Source: JAUZRW01 sp034437755 (GTDB taxonomy: Bacteria; Chloroflexota; Anaerolineae; Aggregatilineales; Phototrophicaceae). From it: DNA of 64,000 nucleotides. The notes below the pieces were generated by a model. It worked only from the letters and a program-made list of their open reading frames with translations. It was not told the DNA's origin and did not search any database. The DNA is taken from contig DAOTTV010000003.1 in assembly GCA_034437755.1 (NCBI GenBank), positions 1-64,000 on the forward strand, written 5' to 3'. Position 1 is the stretch's first letter. Every line of letters begins with the position of its first letter. Positions 9,138-17,339 of this stretch are shown here, piece after piece. A program made the position numbers and the translations under genes.

Positions 9138-10220
9138 ATGACCCCTAACGGAACGAAGCCACAACATAATTGGTTAATGCGATCTGATCGACAGGTTGGC
9201 ATCGTGGGCTATGGTGCATATATTCCACGATATCGCATCGCAGGTGATGAAATTGCCCGCGTGTGGACGAAGGGCTTAGGTGAATCACCAATCAAAGAGA
9301 AGGCTGTTGCCGGTCTCGATGAAGACGTGATCACAATGAGCATTGAGGCCGCGCGCAATGCTGTCACACGCGCACAGATTGATCCGCAAGATATACGCGC
9401 TGTCTGGGTTGGTAGCGAAAGCCATCCTTACGCTGTGAAGCCCAGCAGTACTATTGTCGCGGAGAACATTGGCACTGCACCAAATATTCAAGCGGCAGAT
9501 TGGGAGTTTGCTTGTAAAGCAGGTACAGAAGCCGTGCAAGCGTCCATTGGGCTTGTCGGTAGTGGTATGGGCAAATATGCACTCAGCATCGGTATGGACA
9601 CCGCACAGGGTCGTCCGGGCGATGCCTTAGAATATACTGCAGCCTCTGGTGGTGCCGCGCTCTTACTCGGTCCCGCCGAAGAAGCTCTCGCTGTCTATCA
9701 GGGAAGCTATAGCTATGTGACGGATACGCCTGATTTTTGGCGACGTGAGCATGAAGTATACCCGAGCCATGGTGATCGTTTTACGGGTGAGCCCGCTTAC
9801 TTCACACATACGCTAGCAGCGGCGAGCCAATTGCTAGAGATGATGGGCACGCAGGCAGAGGATTATACCTATGCTGTTTTCCATCAGCCGAACATTAAAT
9901 TTCCGTCACGGGCAGGGACAATCTTAGGTTTTAAGCCAGAGCAAATCAAGCATGGCTTGCTGGCTAATGACATTGGTAACGTGTATTCAGGCTCTTGCAT
10001 GATTGGTCTGACAGCTATTCTAGATATCGCTCAACCGGGTGATCGCATCTTTATGGTCAGCTATGGTAGCGGTGCGGGATCTGATGCGTTTGATCTGCTC
10101 GTCACAGATCGTATTACGGGTAAAGCAAATATGGCGCCCCGCACACAAGATTATATTCAACGTCGGACAGCCATCGACTACGCAACCTATAGTCGCTATC
10201 GGGGTAAGCTAAAAGATTAA
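9138..10220 (+). CDS. Hydroxymethylglutaryl-CoA synthase, archaeal type
   Basis: This enzyme condenses acetyl-CoA and acetoacetyl-CoA to HMG-CoA. It has the thiolase fold and, at 360 residues, the length of archaeal HMG-CoA synthases rather than the bacterial MvaS/eukaryotic type. The expected triad is present: Glu94 (GSESHPYAV), nucleophile Cys126 (WEFACKAGTE) and His249 (VFHQPNIKF). The true start may be the ATG of MRSDRQVGIVGYG (codon 14), because the first 13 residues are not typical. In archaea this enzyme works in a complex with an acetoacetyl-CoA thiolase and a DUF35 protein. DUF35-like genes follow here, but no thiolase gene is adjacent. Confidence 0.93.
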   Translation: MTPNGTKPQHNWLMRSDRQVGIVGYGAYIPRYRIAGDEIARVWTKGLGESPIKEKAVAGLDEDVITMSIEAARNAVTRAQIDPQDIRAVWVGSESHPYAVKPSSTIVAENIGTAPNIQAADWEFACKAGTEAVQASIGLVGSGMGKYALSIGMDTAQGRPGDALEYTAASGGAALLLGPAEEALAVYQGSYSYVTDTPDFWRREHEVYPSHGDRFTGEPAYFTHTLAAASQLLEMMGTQAEDYTYAVFHQPNIKFPSRAGTILGFKPEQIKHGLLANDIGNVYSGSCMIGLTAILDIAQPGDRIFMVSYGSGAGSDAFDLLVTDRITGKANMAPRTQDYIQRRTAIDYATYSRYRGKLKD

Positions 10221-10232
10221 TAAATCTTGCAG

Positions 10233-10256
10233 ATAGTCATGAGTCATTATGACTAT
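10233..10256. repeat. Hairpin after HMG-CoA synthase
   Basis: The arms ATAGTCAT (10233-10240) and ATGACTAT (10249-10256) pair perfectly around an 8-nt loop, 12 nt after the stop codon. No T-run follows. It may attenuate or stabilise the transcript between hmgS and the DUF35-like genes. Confidence 0.4.
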
Positions 10257-10408
10257 TGCGTTAAATTGTAGGATTTTCACGCAAATAGGCGCAATTGAGA
10301 GGCTTTGATAGGTAGAAATTAGCCTGCTGATAGGTTTTGATAGCTCTCATTCCTTACAATGATTACAAGTTGTGATAGATTGTACAAATCAATTGAGGAG
10401 CGCGTACC

Positions 10409-10567
10409 GTGAAAGTTCCACATTATTGGCGCAAGCAAAAACAACGTTATCAGTTAACAGGGGCACATGATCAGAATGGTAAGGCAAGTATCGTCAAACG
10501 CCAAGTTGTGGTCACCCAGCACTCCGATGTCGATAAGCAAGACGTTGTCGTGACGACAGCGGCATAA
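10409..10567 (+). CDS. Small protein resembling a cysteine-less DUF35 zinc-ribbon half
   Basis: This is a 52-residue protein starting at GTG with an excellent ribosome-binding site (GAGGAG, 8 nt spacing). Its N-terminus (VPHYWRKQKQRYQLTGAHD) follows the usual start of DUF35 rubredoxin-like zinc ribbons, which read roughly FWR..PQRYRL.G.KC..CG. At the positions of the two CxxC knuckles, however, the sequence reads AHDQNG and RQVVVTQHS, so all four zinc ligands are missing. The OB-fold half of DUF35 is encoded as a separate gene 21 nt downstream. The pair is therefore read as a split DUF35 scaffold for HMG-CoA synthase. That assignment is inference from motif spacing and context. Confidence 0.65.
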   Translation: MKVPHYWRKQKQRYQLTGAHDQNGKASIVKRQVVVTQHSDVDKQDVVVTTAA

Positions 10568-10588
10568 TCAGCGAGGTAGGTTATCCAT

Positions 10589-10888
10589 ATGGCACAAGTT
10601 GCACCCCAGCGCGTAAAACAGCAGTCGGTTGACTTCAACGGACTGGGCACAGTCTACAGCTATACAATCGTGCAGAATGCGCCCGCAGGCTACGAAAAAC
10701 ATGCCCCGTATATCTTAGCATTGGTCAAGTTAGATGAAGGCGCGATCGTGACTGCACAATTAACAGATGCTGATGATGGCATTGATATTGGTGATCGAGT
10801 CGAAGTGGTGACACGCAAATTGACGGCAGAGGGCGAGCATGGGGTCATTGTATATGGCTACAAGTTCCGTCCGGTATTATCGGCTTAA
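10589..10888 (+). CDS. DUF35-type OB-fold protein, acyl-CoA-binding partner
   Basis: This 99-residue protein corresponds to the C-terminal OB-fold half of DUF35/OB_aCoA proteins. It shows G-GTVYSYTIVQNAP, then APYILALVKLDEGAIV.AQLTD, and ends IVYGYKFRP, all characteristic of the family. In archaeal complexes this domain bridges thiolase and HMG-CoA synthase and holds the shared CoA site. Here it lacks a fused zinc ribbon, which appears to be the separate gene just upstream. It ends the cluster and is followed by a clear terminator. Confidence 0.82.
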   Translation: MAQVAPQRVKQQSVDFNGLGTVYSYTIVQNAPAGYEKHAPYILALVKLDEGAIVTAQLTDADDGIDIGDRVEVVTRKLTAEGEHGVIVYGYKFRPVLSA

Positions 10889-10914
10889 AATCTCTATGAC
10901 GTATATCCAAATCT

Positions 10915-10949
10915 AAACCACCTTCAATATTAAATTGAAGGTGGTTTTT
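10915..10949 (+). terminator. Terminator of the HMG-CoA reductase/synthase cluster
   Basis: AAACCACCTTCAAT (10915-10928) pairs perfectly with 10934-10947 around a 5-nt loop and runs into TTTTT. It lies between convergent genes and may also help stop the minus-strand ABC ATPase transcript. Confidence 0.85.
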
Positions 10950-10961
10950 GTGTTCTGGCTC

Positions 10962-12104
10962 TTAGACCATCTCTCTGGCGTATTTTTCTTTCTTGTATTC
11001 ATACGCTAATGAGACTTCTGTATCACGATCGAAGATGTGCATATTGTCCAGATTCATAGTCACACCAATTCTCGCGCCGACCCGCGCACCCGTACGAGGA
11101 TCAGTGCGGGCAATGAAACTCTTATTACCTTCTTCAAGATAGAGAATCATCTCGTTACCCATTTGCTCGATCACTTCGACAGTTGCTTCAAATTCTGCCG
11201 GGGTGATACCGGGCGGTTGGTAATTGATGTCGTGGATATCTTCAGGGCGAATACCGAGGATCACATCGTGCCCGATATGACTCCGGAACGGCTCTGCTTT
11301 GGCAGGGGGGACTGTGATTTTGAAAACATTGGTATCAACAGTCATGGCATCACCTTCACCAGCTTCTAGGCGTGCATCGAAGAAATTCATCGAGGGACTA
11401 CCGATGAAACCACCAACGAATACATTGTAGGGATTGTGATAGAGATTGTACGGTGAGGCAACTTGTTGCAGGCGACCTGCGTTCAGCACGCAAATGCGAG
11501 TTCCCATCGTCATCGCTTCGACTTGATCGTGCGTAACATAGATAAAAGTTGTTTCGAGGCGTTGATGGAGCTTGCTGATGAACGAACGCGCTTCAACGCG
11601 TAGCTTCGCATCGAGATTCGATAGTGGTTCGTCCATGAGGAAGACGGCTGGTTCACGCACGATTGCGCGACCGACTGCTACACGCTGGCGTTGACCACCC
11701 GAGAGTTGACGTGGACGACGATCTAGCAGATGCTCAATACCTAGGCTCTTGGCCGCTTCATGGACACGCTCATCAATGACTTGCTTGGGAGTTTTACGTA
11801 AGCGCAAACCAAATGCCATATTATCATAGACGGTCATGTGCGGGTATAATGCGTAGCTTTGGAACACCATCGCAATATCCCGATCTTTTGGGGCGACGTT
11901 GTTAACGACGCGATCACCGATTCTGATGGTTCCGTCAGAGATTTCTTCTAATCCTGCTAACATACGTAACGTGGTCGATTTACCACAACCGGACGGCCCG
12001 ACGAAAACGAGGAACTCTTTATCTTGAACTTCGAGATTCAAATCAGCTACAACGGTCACATCGCCGAAGCGCTTGTATATGTTTTCAAAAGTTAGACCTG
12101 CCAC
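10962..12104 (-). CDS. ABC transporter ATP-binding protein, MalK/UgpC/MsmX type
   Basis: This is the ATPase of a CUT1-type carbohydrate importer, about 380 residues. It has Walker A GPSGCGKSTT, Q-loop FQSYALYPHM, signature LSGGQRQRVAVGRA and Walker B FLMDEPLSNLDAKLR. A C-terminal TOBE region contains GIRPEDI. The GTG at 12104 is preferred because GGAGG lies six bases upstream and the protein then begins AGLTFENIYKRFG; longer readings add an unrelated hydrophobic leader. No permease or binding protein is adjacent, so it probably serves several sugar importers encoded elsewhere, as MsmX-type ATPases do. Confidence 0.92.
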   Translation of the reverse strand: MAGLTFENIYKRFGDVTVVADLNLEVQDKEFLVFVGPSGCGKSTTLRMLAGLEEISDGTIRIGDRVVNNVAPKDRDIAMVFQSYALYPHMTVYDNMAFGLRLRKTPKQVIDERVHEAAKSLGIEHLLDRRPRQLSGGQRQRVAVGRAIVREPAVFLMDEPLSNLDAKLRVEARSFISKLHQRLETTFIYVTHDQVEAMTMGTRICVLNAGRLQQVASPYNLYHNPYNVFVGGFIGSPSMNFFDARLEAGEGDAMTVDTNVFKITVPPAKAEPFRSHIGHDVILGIRPEDIHDINYQPPGITPAEFEATVEVIEQMGNEMILYLEEGNKSFIARTDPRTGARVGARIGVTMNLDNMHIFDRDTEVSLAYEYKKEKYAREMV

Positions 12105-12146
12105 AAATGTCCTCCATATGATGTAAATGGGCAATATTGCAATAAT

Positions 12147-12176
12147 TTTGTATGATTTACACGAATATTTTGCAAA
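12147..12176 (-). promoter_or_regulatory. Possible promoter of the ABC ATPase gene
   Basis: On the minus strand TTTGCA (12171-12176) and TACAAA (12147-12152) are 18 bp apart, about 40 nt before the GTG start. Each hexamer matches consensus at four of six positions. Confidence 0.35.
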
Positions 12177-12260
12177 CCAAATTTTGTCTGTCATTTAACA
12201 GATTATAATGTCTATCTTGGAAAATGCAAAATATTTCTTACAAAAAGGATCATTTCTCTC

Positions 12261-13484
12261 ATGATGACTCATACAAATGCCGAAATTGTCGCGATAGGGA
12301 CTGAGATTTTACTCGGCGAAATTACGGATACAAATTCCGTCTATATCGCTCAACAGTTTCGCGATGTCGGTATTAATCTATATTATATGACAACTGTCGG
12401 AGATAACCGACAGCGAATTGCCCGTGCGATCGAGATTGCTCTGGAGCGCGCGGATGTGGTCATTACCTGTGGTGGACTAGGTCCAACAGTCGACGATATG
12501 ACCCGCCATGGAGTCGCGGATGCAACCCATCGCGAACTTATTTTCTCGCAGGACTTGCTCGATCAGATTGCCGCACGTTTTGCCAGCTATCGCGCGACCA
12601 TGAGCGATAACAATCGCCGACAAGCCTATACCCCAGATGGCGCGATTATCGTTCAAAACCCAGTTGGGACAGCCCCCGCTTTCATTGTTGAAGTCGGTGA
12701 TAAGTGTGTCATCAGCTTACCGGGTGTACCACGCGAGATGAAATACTTGATGCAGGAGCGCATCTTGCCCTATCTGCGTGACACGTACGAGTTGGGTATT
12801 ATCAAAGCACGTTTGCTTAAAACAGCCGGCATTGGCGAGAGCCGCCTTGATGAAATTCTGGGTAATGAGCTACTTGAACAGACTAATCCAACTGTGGGAC
12901 TAGCGGCGCATCATGGCGTTATCGATATTCGTATGACTGCTAAAGCCTCTAGCGAGGAAGAAGCAGACAAAATGTTAGATCTCGTTGAAGCGCGTGTACG
13001 AGAACGCGCAGGGACGTATATCTTCGGTAAGGATCAAGATGTCCTCGAAGATATTCTGGTTCGGTTTTTGCGCGATCAAGCATTGAAAATCACTATCATC
13101 GAGGCTGGTATTCAAGATGCAGTCATTGCTAAGTTACAAGCAACCGGTGGCGATGACATCTTTGCTGACCAGCGATCAGTCGCGCACCCACAGGACTTAA
13201 TGACAGCAGAGCAGTCGATACGCGAGGCGGCAGAGCAAACCGCACAATCCGCTGTCGATAATACGGCAAGTGACGCGAGTATCGTTATCTTCAGTGATCC
13301 AGATGTCGATGAGAATGCGGATGTCGATGTAGCGACGGTTGTCGCCGTGTATGTCAATCAAACGGTACGCTCACGCGTGTATGGCTTCGGTGCCCAATCA
13401 CCACTTGCGCGTGATTGGGTGAGTCGCTGGGCATTATCTTATTTGTGGCGTGAACTGAAAGAAAAAATAACACATGTGGACTGA
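12261..13484 (+). CDS. cinA: CinA-like protein with decayed C-terminal deamidase domain
   Basis: The N-terminal MoCF-like domain (COG1058; residues 1 to about 170) is intact. It carries EIVAIGTEILLGEITDTNS, TCGGLGPTVDDMTR and LPGVPREMKY; in characterised CinA proteins this half acts on nucleotide pyrophosphates. The C-terminal domain, which in CinA is an NMN deamidase with an ESCTGG active-site motif, reads EAGIQDAVIAKLQ at that place. It also contains an acidic low-complexity stretch, so the deamidase is probably inactive. The ATG at 12261 or the next ATG codon may be used. The stop codon overlaps the start of the next gene by 11 nt, implying coupled expression. Confidence 0.85.
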   Translation: MMTHTNAEIVAIGTEILLGEITDTNSVYIAQQFRDVGINLYYMTTVGDNRQRIARAIEIALERADVVITCGGLGPTVDDMTRHGVADATHRELIFSQDLLDQIAARFASYRATMSDNNRRQAYTPDGAIIVQNPVGTAPAFIVEVGDKCVISLPGVPREMKYLMQERILPYLRDTYELGIIKARLLKTAGIGESRLDEILGNELLEQTNPTVGLAAHHGVIDIRMTAKASSEEEADKMLDLVEARVRERAGTYIFGKDQDVLEDILVRFLRDQALKITIIEAGIQDAVIAKLQATGGDDIFADQRSVAHPQDLMTAEQSIREAAEQTAQSAVDNTASDASIVIFSDPDVDENADVDVATVVAVYVNQTVRSRVYGFGAQSPLARDWVSRWALSYLWRELKEKITHVD

Positions 13485-14085
13485 CTTTGTCGAAAAAATC
13501 CAGACTGCACACCAACACCGTAAGACACATATTGTTCTGCGGTTCGATCCTGTTTTCGAACAACTGCCGTTACCAATTACGCGGCACGACGATCCATTTT
13601 TCCCGTTTGGTAAGGACTTGATCACGGCAACGCGCAACATCGTCTGTGCGTATATGTTTGACCTTGCGGCGTACTTGGCGATGGGTGCGGCTGGCGCACG
13701 AGCGCTTGAACGCACGATTCGCTTTGTCGGTAATGATACAGCTACAATTTTGCATGGCGCATTCGTTGGGACAGCTTATAGCGCGATGGCTGACCAAACA
13801 GCCCTCGGTGTAGACGCGCTCACACTTAGTCGCATTGATGACCTTGAGCATTATCTGACTGCACCACCTTATGCCGCATTTGTCACACAGACTGGCTCGC
13901 TTGACCTTGATATATTGCCACAGCGAGGTGGATACTACTGGGAAGATGAGGGCATTATAGGCTTGCGAACAACTGATGGTAAAGCGCTTCAATTAGAGGT
14001 CACAACAGATAATGTGTTATATGCGAGCCGTCTCGATGATTATGCTGATGCGACCCGTGATGCTATACAGGAATTACTCTCATGA
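13474..14085 (+). CDS. Diverged OMP-decarboxylase-like protein without catalytic residues
   Basis: This 203-residue protein follows the layout of type 2 orotidine-5'-phosphate decarboxylase. It has RFDPVFEQLP near residue 23 (like the LDP..LP start), a helix with AAYLAMGAAGARAL (60-79), and GTAYSAMADQTALGVDALTL (99-118), which parallels the family's TA..YA.A....GADA segment. The catalytic D-x-K-x-x-D region, however, reads TILHGAFVGT (91-100), with no Lys or Asp. It should therefore not decarboxylate OMP. It overlaps cinA by 11 nt and the next gene by 4 nt. The homology is my reading of the pattern and needs a profile search. Confidence 0.6.
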   Translation: MWTDFVEKIQTAHQHRKTHIVLRFDPVFEQLPLPITRHDDPFFPFGKDLITATRNIVCAYMFDLAAYLAMGAAGARALERTIRFVGNDTATILHGAFVGTAYSAMADQTALGVDALTLSRIDDLEHYLTAPPYAAFVTQTGSLDLDILPQRGGYYWEDEGIIGLRTTDGKALQLEVTTDNVLYASRLDDYADATRDAIQELLS

Positions 14086-14624
14086 TCGCTAAGGAATTGT
14101 TCCAAAACGGGATTTTACAGCTTGGCATGTTTGCTACGCCCCACGGTGTGCGTCCTTATCGGCTACGATTAGAATTATTGCCAGCCTATCCACAGCTCAT
14201 AGCGCCTATCGTGGATCGAATACGAAGCACTCTGCAAGGTAGCCTGCCGCGCTATGAACGACTAGTCGCTGATGCGGATAGTAGTGTCATCGGGGGCATT
14301 ATCGCACATCAACTCGATGTATCTTTGGTATATAGTCGCGGTAGGGGGGATGCACCAGCGATTGACCTCGCGGGGGCGTATGACGTTGGACATCCGACTG
14401 TATTGATTGTCAATGCGATCACGCCGAATACAGAAGCGTTCATAGCTGGATGCGTGCGAGTAGGGTTAGAGATCCATACGATTGTTCCAATAATCGGTAC
14501 AGTACATACAATTGACCATATCAATAGTCATCCTGTCTTTCACCTGCACGACATTGTATCGCATTTGCAACAAGCGGGGGAGATCAGCGGAGACCAATGC
14601 CAGGCTATCATGAACGAACGCTAA
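14082..14624 (+). CDS. Diverged orotate-phosphoribosyltransferase-like protein
   Basis: This 180-residue protein resembles PyrE: a start like IAKELFQNGILQLGMF, a LRLELLPAYPQLI segment (28-40), DSSVIGGIIAHQL (66-78), SLVYSRGRGD (81-90) and the hydrophobic strand TVLIV (106-110). In PyrE that strand leads into the PRPP-binding loop E-D-x-x-T-T-G-G-S; here the loop reads VNAITPNTEA, so the acidic pair and the glycines are gone. It overlaps the PyrF-like gene by an ATGA junction. The order PyrF-PyrE mirrors fused UMP-synthase-like arrangements, and both members have lost their active sites. The present role is unknown. Confidence 0.6.
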   Translation: MIAKELFQNGILQLGMFATPHGVRPYRLRLELLPAYPQLIAPIVDRIRSTLQGSLPRYERLVADADSSVIGGIIAHQLDVSLVYSRGRGDAPAIDLAGAYDVGHPTVLIVNAITPNTEAFIAGCVRVGLEIHTIVPIIGTVHTIDHINSHPVFHLHDIVSHLQQAGEISGDQCQAIMNER

Positions 14625-14632
14625 TTGTACTG

Positions 14633-14658
14633 AATGGGAGGGAGTATGCCCTCCCATT
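14633..14658. terminator. Hairpin between convergent pyrE-like and lepA genes
   Basis: AATGGGAGGG (14633-14642) pairs perfectly with CCCTCCCATT (14649-14658) around a 6-nt loop. No strong T-run follows on either strand, but its position just beyond both stop codons suggests a shared bidirectional terminator. Confidence 0.6.
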
Positions 14659-14665
14659 GCCGCGG

Positions 14666-16483
14666 TTAATCGTCATCAAGCGATAGAAGCGCCATGAATG
14701 CTTCTTGTGGGACTTCCACCGAGCCAACCATCTTCATGCGTTTTTTGCCCTTTTTCTGCTTCTCAAGCAGTTTCTTTTTGCGGGTGACATCACCACCGTA
14801 GCATTTGGCAAGCACATCTTTACGCATCGCTTTAACCGTCGCACGCGAGATTACCCGTTTGCCGATTGCCGCTTGTACAGGGACAGCGAACATCTGACGC
14901 GGGATAAGTTCTTTAAGTTTTGTCACCAGCTTTTGCCCCTTGTAATAGGCATCATCCCGGTGAACGATCATCGCTAAGGCATCTACCGGATCACCGTTAA
15001 CCAATACATCAAGCTTCACAAGGTCTTCAGCACGATACGCAAGGAACTGATAATCGAGACTGGCATAGCCTTGTGTCACACTCTTCAACCGATCGTAGAA
15101 ATCAATGATTAGCTCGGCTAAGGGCATGTGGTAATGCAAGATCACGCGATTAGCATCGACGAACTCTTGCTGGGTCACTTCACCGCGCTTGCCAATCACC
15201 AACTCCATGATAGGCCCGATGTAATCCTGTGGTGTGTAGATTTGAATGTCCATCCATGGTTCGCGGATTTCTTCAATTTCGCTCACATCTGGTAACTGCG
15301 CTGGGCTATCAATCCGGGTCACTCCACCATCATGACTGACAACTTGATATTCCACACTGGGCGCTGTCGCGAGGATGTCTAAGTCATATTCGCGCTCAAG
15401 CCGTTCCTGAATAATTTCCATGTGGAATAATCCTAGGAACCCGACCCGAAAGCCAAAATTCAGTGCTTGCGATGTTTCCGGTAAATAGGTCAAGGACGCA
15501 TCGTTCAGCTGTAATTTTTCCAGTGCATCACGCAAATCTTGATAATCGTCATTTTCGGTGGGGTAAATGCCGGCAAACACCATCGGTTTGACCTGTGTGT
15601 AACCGGGAAGGGCTTGTTCAGCGCTGTTATTTGCTAGTGTAATTGTATCACCGACACGGCACTCCTGAATAGTTTTCAAGCCTGTGGCGATATAGCCCAC
15701 TTCGCCAGCTTGTAAAGTATCTACAGTACGCATCGCCGGGGAGAAAATGCCAATTTCAACGGGGTCGAACTTGGTATCGGTCGCTATCAAACGCATTGCG
15801 TCACGCTTCGTCAAATGGCCGTCTACCACCCGTACATATGCGACAACACCTTTGTAGACATCATAGTGTGAGTCAAAGACGAGCGCGCGCAGAGGTGCTT
15901 CTAAATCGCCGGCGGGTGGCGGTACCATCTTCACGACACGTTCTAGTACCTCACGTACACCGATGCCAGATTTAGCTGAAATCTTCAGAATATCTTCTGC
16001 CGGTGTTACCCCTAGTAAATCTTCCATTTCTTGAGCAATCTCATCGGGACGCGCGGCAGGTAAGTCAATTTTGTTGACAACCGAGATAATCTCTAAATCT
16101 TGTTCAAGAGCTAGATAGATATTCGTTAACGTCTGGGCTTCGATACCTTGGCTGGCATCAACAACCAATACAGCGCCTTCGCAGGCTTGCAAGGCACGAC
16201 TGACTTCATAGGTGAAGTCCACGTGTCCCGGTGTATCGATCAGGTTGATGATGTATTCTTGTCCATCATCCGCCTCATAGACCATGCGTACAGCTGATGC
16301 CTTGATGGTGACCCCGCGCTCACGCTCCAAATCCATACTGTCGAGAAATTGTTCTTTTTGCTCACGCTCGGTTACTGTCTTTGTCAAATCGAGTAAGCGA
16401 TCTGCCAAGGTACTTTTGCCATGATCTACATGAGCGATAATCGAAAAATTGCGTATATTTTTCTGTTCCATACCGATAAGCAT
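14666..16483 (-). CDS. lepA: Elongation factor 4 (LepA)
   Basis: This is a ribosome-associated translational GTPase of 605 residues, the usual length. It has G1 AHVDHGKST, G3 DTPGHVD, G4 NKIDLP, EF-G-like domains II, III and V, and the LepA-specific C-terminal domain ending in the basic RKKKLLEKQKKGKKRMK segment. The ATG at 16483 is used here; the ATG four codons later (MEQKNIRNFS) is equally plausible. It lies downstream of tlyA in the same direction, with a gap of about 60 nt. Confidence 0.97.
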   Translation of the reverse strand: MLIGMEQKNIRNFSIIAHVDHGKSTLADRLLDLTKTVTEREQKEQFLDSMDLERERGVTIKASAVRMVYEADDGQEYIINLIDTPGHVDFTYEVSRALQACEGAVLVVDASQGIEAQTLTNIYLALEQDLEIISVVNKIDLPAARPDEIAQEMEDLLGVTPAEDILKISAKSGIGVREVLERVVKMVPPPAGDLEAPLRALVFDSHYDVYKGVVAYVRVVDGHLTKRDAMRLIATDTKFDPVEIGIFSPAMRTVDTLQAGEVGYIATGLKTIQECRVGDTITLANNSAEQALPGYTQVKPMVFAGIYPTENDDYQDLRDALEKLQLNDASLTYLPETSQALNFGFRVGFLGLFHMEIIQERLEREYDLDILATAPSVEYQVVSHDGGVTRIDSPAQLPDVSEIEEIREPWMDIQIYTPQDYIGPIMELVIGKRGEVTQQEFVDANRVILHYHMPLAELIIDFYDRLKSVTQGYASLDYQFLAYRAEDLVKLDVLVNGDPVDALAMIVHRDDAYYKGQKLVTKLKELIPRQMFAVPVQAAIGKRVISRATVKAMRKDVLAKCYGGDVTRKKKLLEKQKKGKKRMKMVGSVEVPQEAFMALLSLDDD

Positions 16484-16543
16484 TCACTTTCTATCTATTA
16501 CGACTTATCTCTATTATATCCCATGACTTATCAAAACGTGATA

Positions 16544-17338
16544 CTAGGTATCGAGTAAGTCAGCGACGACTGCCTGTGGGTCAATACCTGTCAAGGTATC
16601 ATCACCATATGAAAGCCAGACTAGGAATTCTGTATTACCTTCTTTGAGGCCCTTAATCGGTGAGATTGTCAAGCCGGCGACGATGAAGCCTAGTGTCTGC
16701 GAAAACTCGGTGATTTCTAATATCACACGCTCATGGACATGCACATCGCGCACGACACCGCCTTTGCTCACATCCGATTTGCCCGCCTCAAATTGTGGCT
16801 TAATTAGCGCGATCACATCCGCATGTGGCGCAAGCCATTGTCGCACCGCTGGCAAAATCAAGCGCAGTGAAATAAAAGACGCATCAATGACGACTAAGTC
16901 GACTAACTCATCCAGCACTTCAACATAGCGTGCATTCGTGCGTTCCATGATAATCACCCGTTCGTCTGTTCGTAATTTGTGCGCCAGCTGTCCATAACCA
17001 ACATCAATGGCATAGACACGGGCAACGCCGTTGTGTAGCAGACAATCGGTGAAGCCACCGGTACTCGCGCCAACGTCGGCGGCAATACGTCCGGTCACAT
17101 CAACCTGAAAATCCTGAAGCGCACCAGCGAGCTTTTCACCCCCACGACTGACAAAAGGTGGCTTATATTTGATCGAAATTTCGACATCCGGTTGCATTTT
17201 TGTGCCCGGCTTATCGACACGCTCGCCGTTCACCTTGACTTCGCCCGCCATGATCATTGCTTGTGCTTTAGATCGTGTTTCAGCGAATCCGCGTTCGTAA
17301 ACGAGCGCATCAAGCCGTTGCTTCTTCTTTTTTGCCAT
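16544..17338 (-). CDS. tlyA: TlyA-family rRNA 2'-O-methyltransferase
   Basis: The 264-residue protein has an N-terminal S4 RNA-binding domain (RLDALVYERGFAETRSKAQ, then GEVKVNGERVDKPG) and a C-terminal FtsJ/RrmJ methyltransferase domain with the SAM-binding motif ADVGASTGGFTDCLL. Family members methylate 16S and/or 23S rRNA at cytidine 2'-OH. The start codon lies one base after the stop of the upstream protease gene and shares a GAGGA ribosome-binding site, so it belongs to that operon. Confidence 0.93.
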   Translation of the reverse strand: MAKKKKQRLDALVYERGFAETRSKAQAMIMAGEVKVNGERVDKPGTKMQPDVEISIKYKPPFVSRGGEKLAGALQDFQVDVTGRIAADVGASTGGFTDCLLHNGVARVYAIDVGYGQLAHKLRTDERVIIMERTNARYVEVLDELVDLVVIDASFISLRLILPAVRQWLAPHADVIALIKPQFEAGKSDVSKGGVVRDVHVHERVILEITEFSQTLGFIVAGLTISPIKGLKEGNTEFLVWLSYGDDTLTGIDPQAVVADLLDT

Positions 17339-17339
17339 C

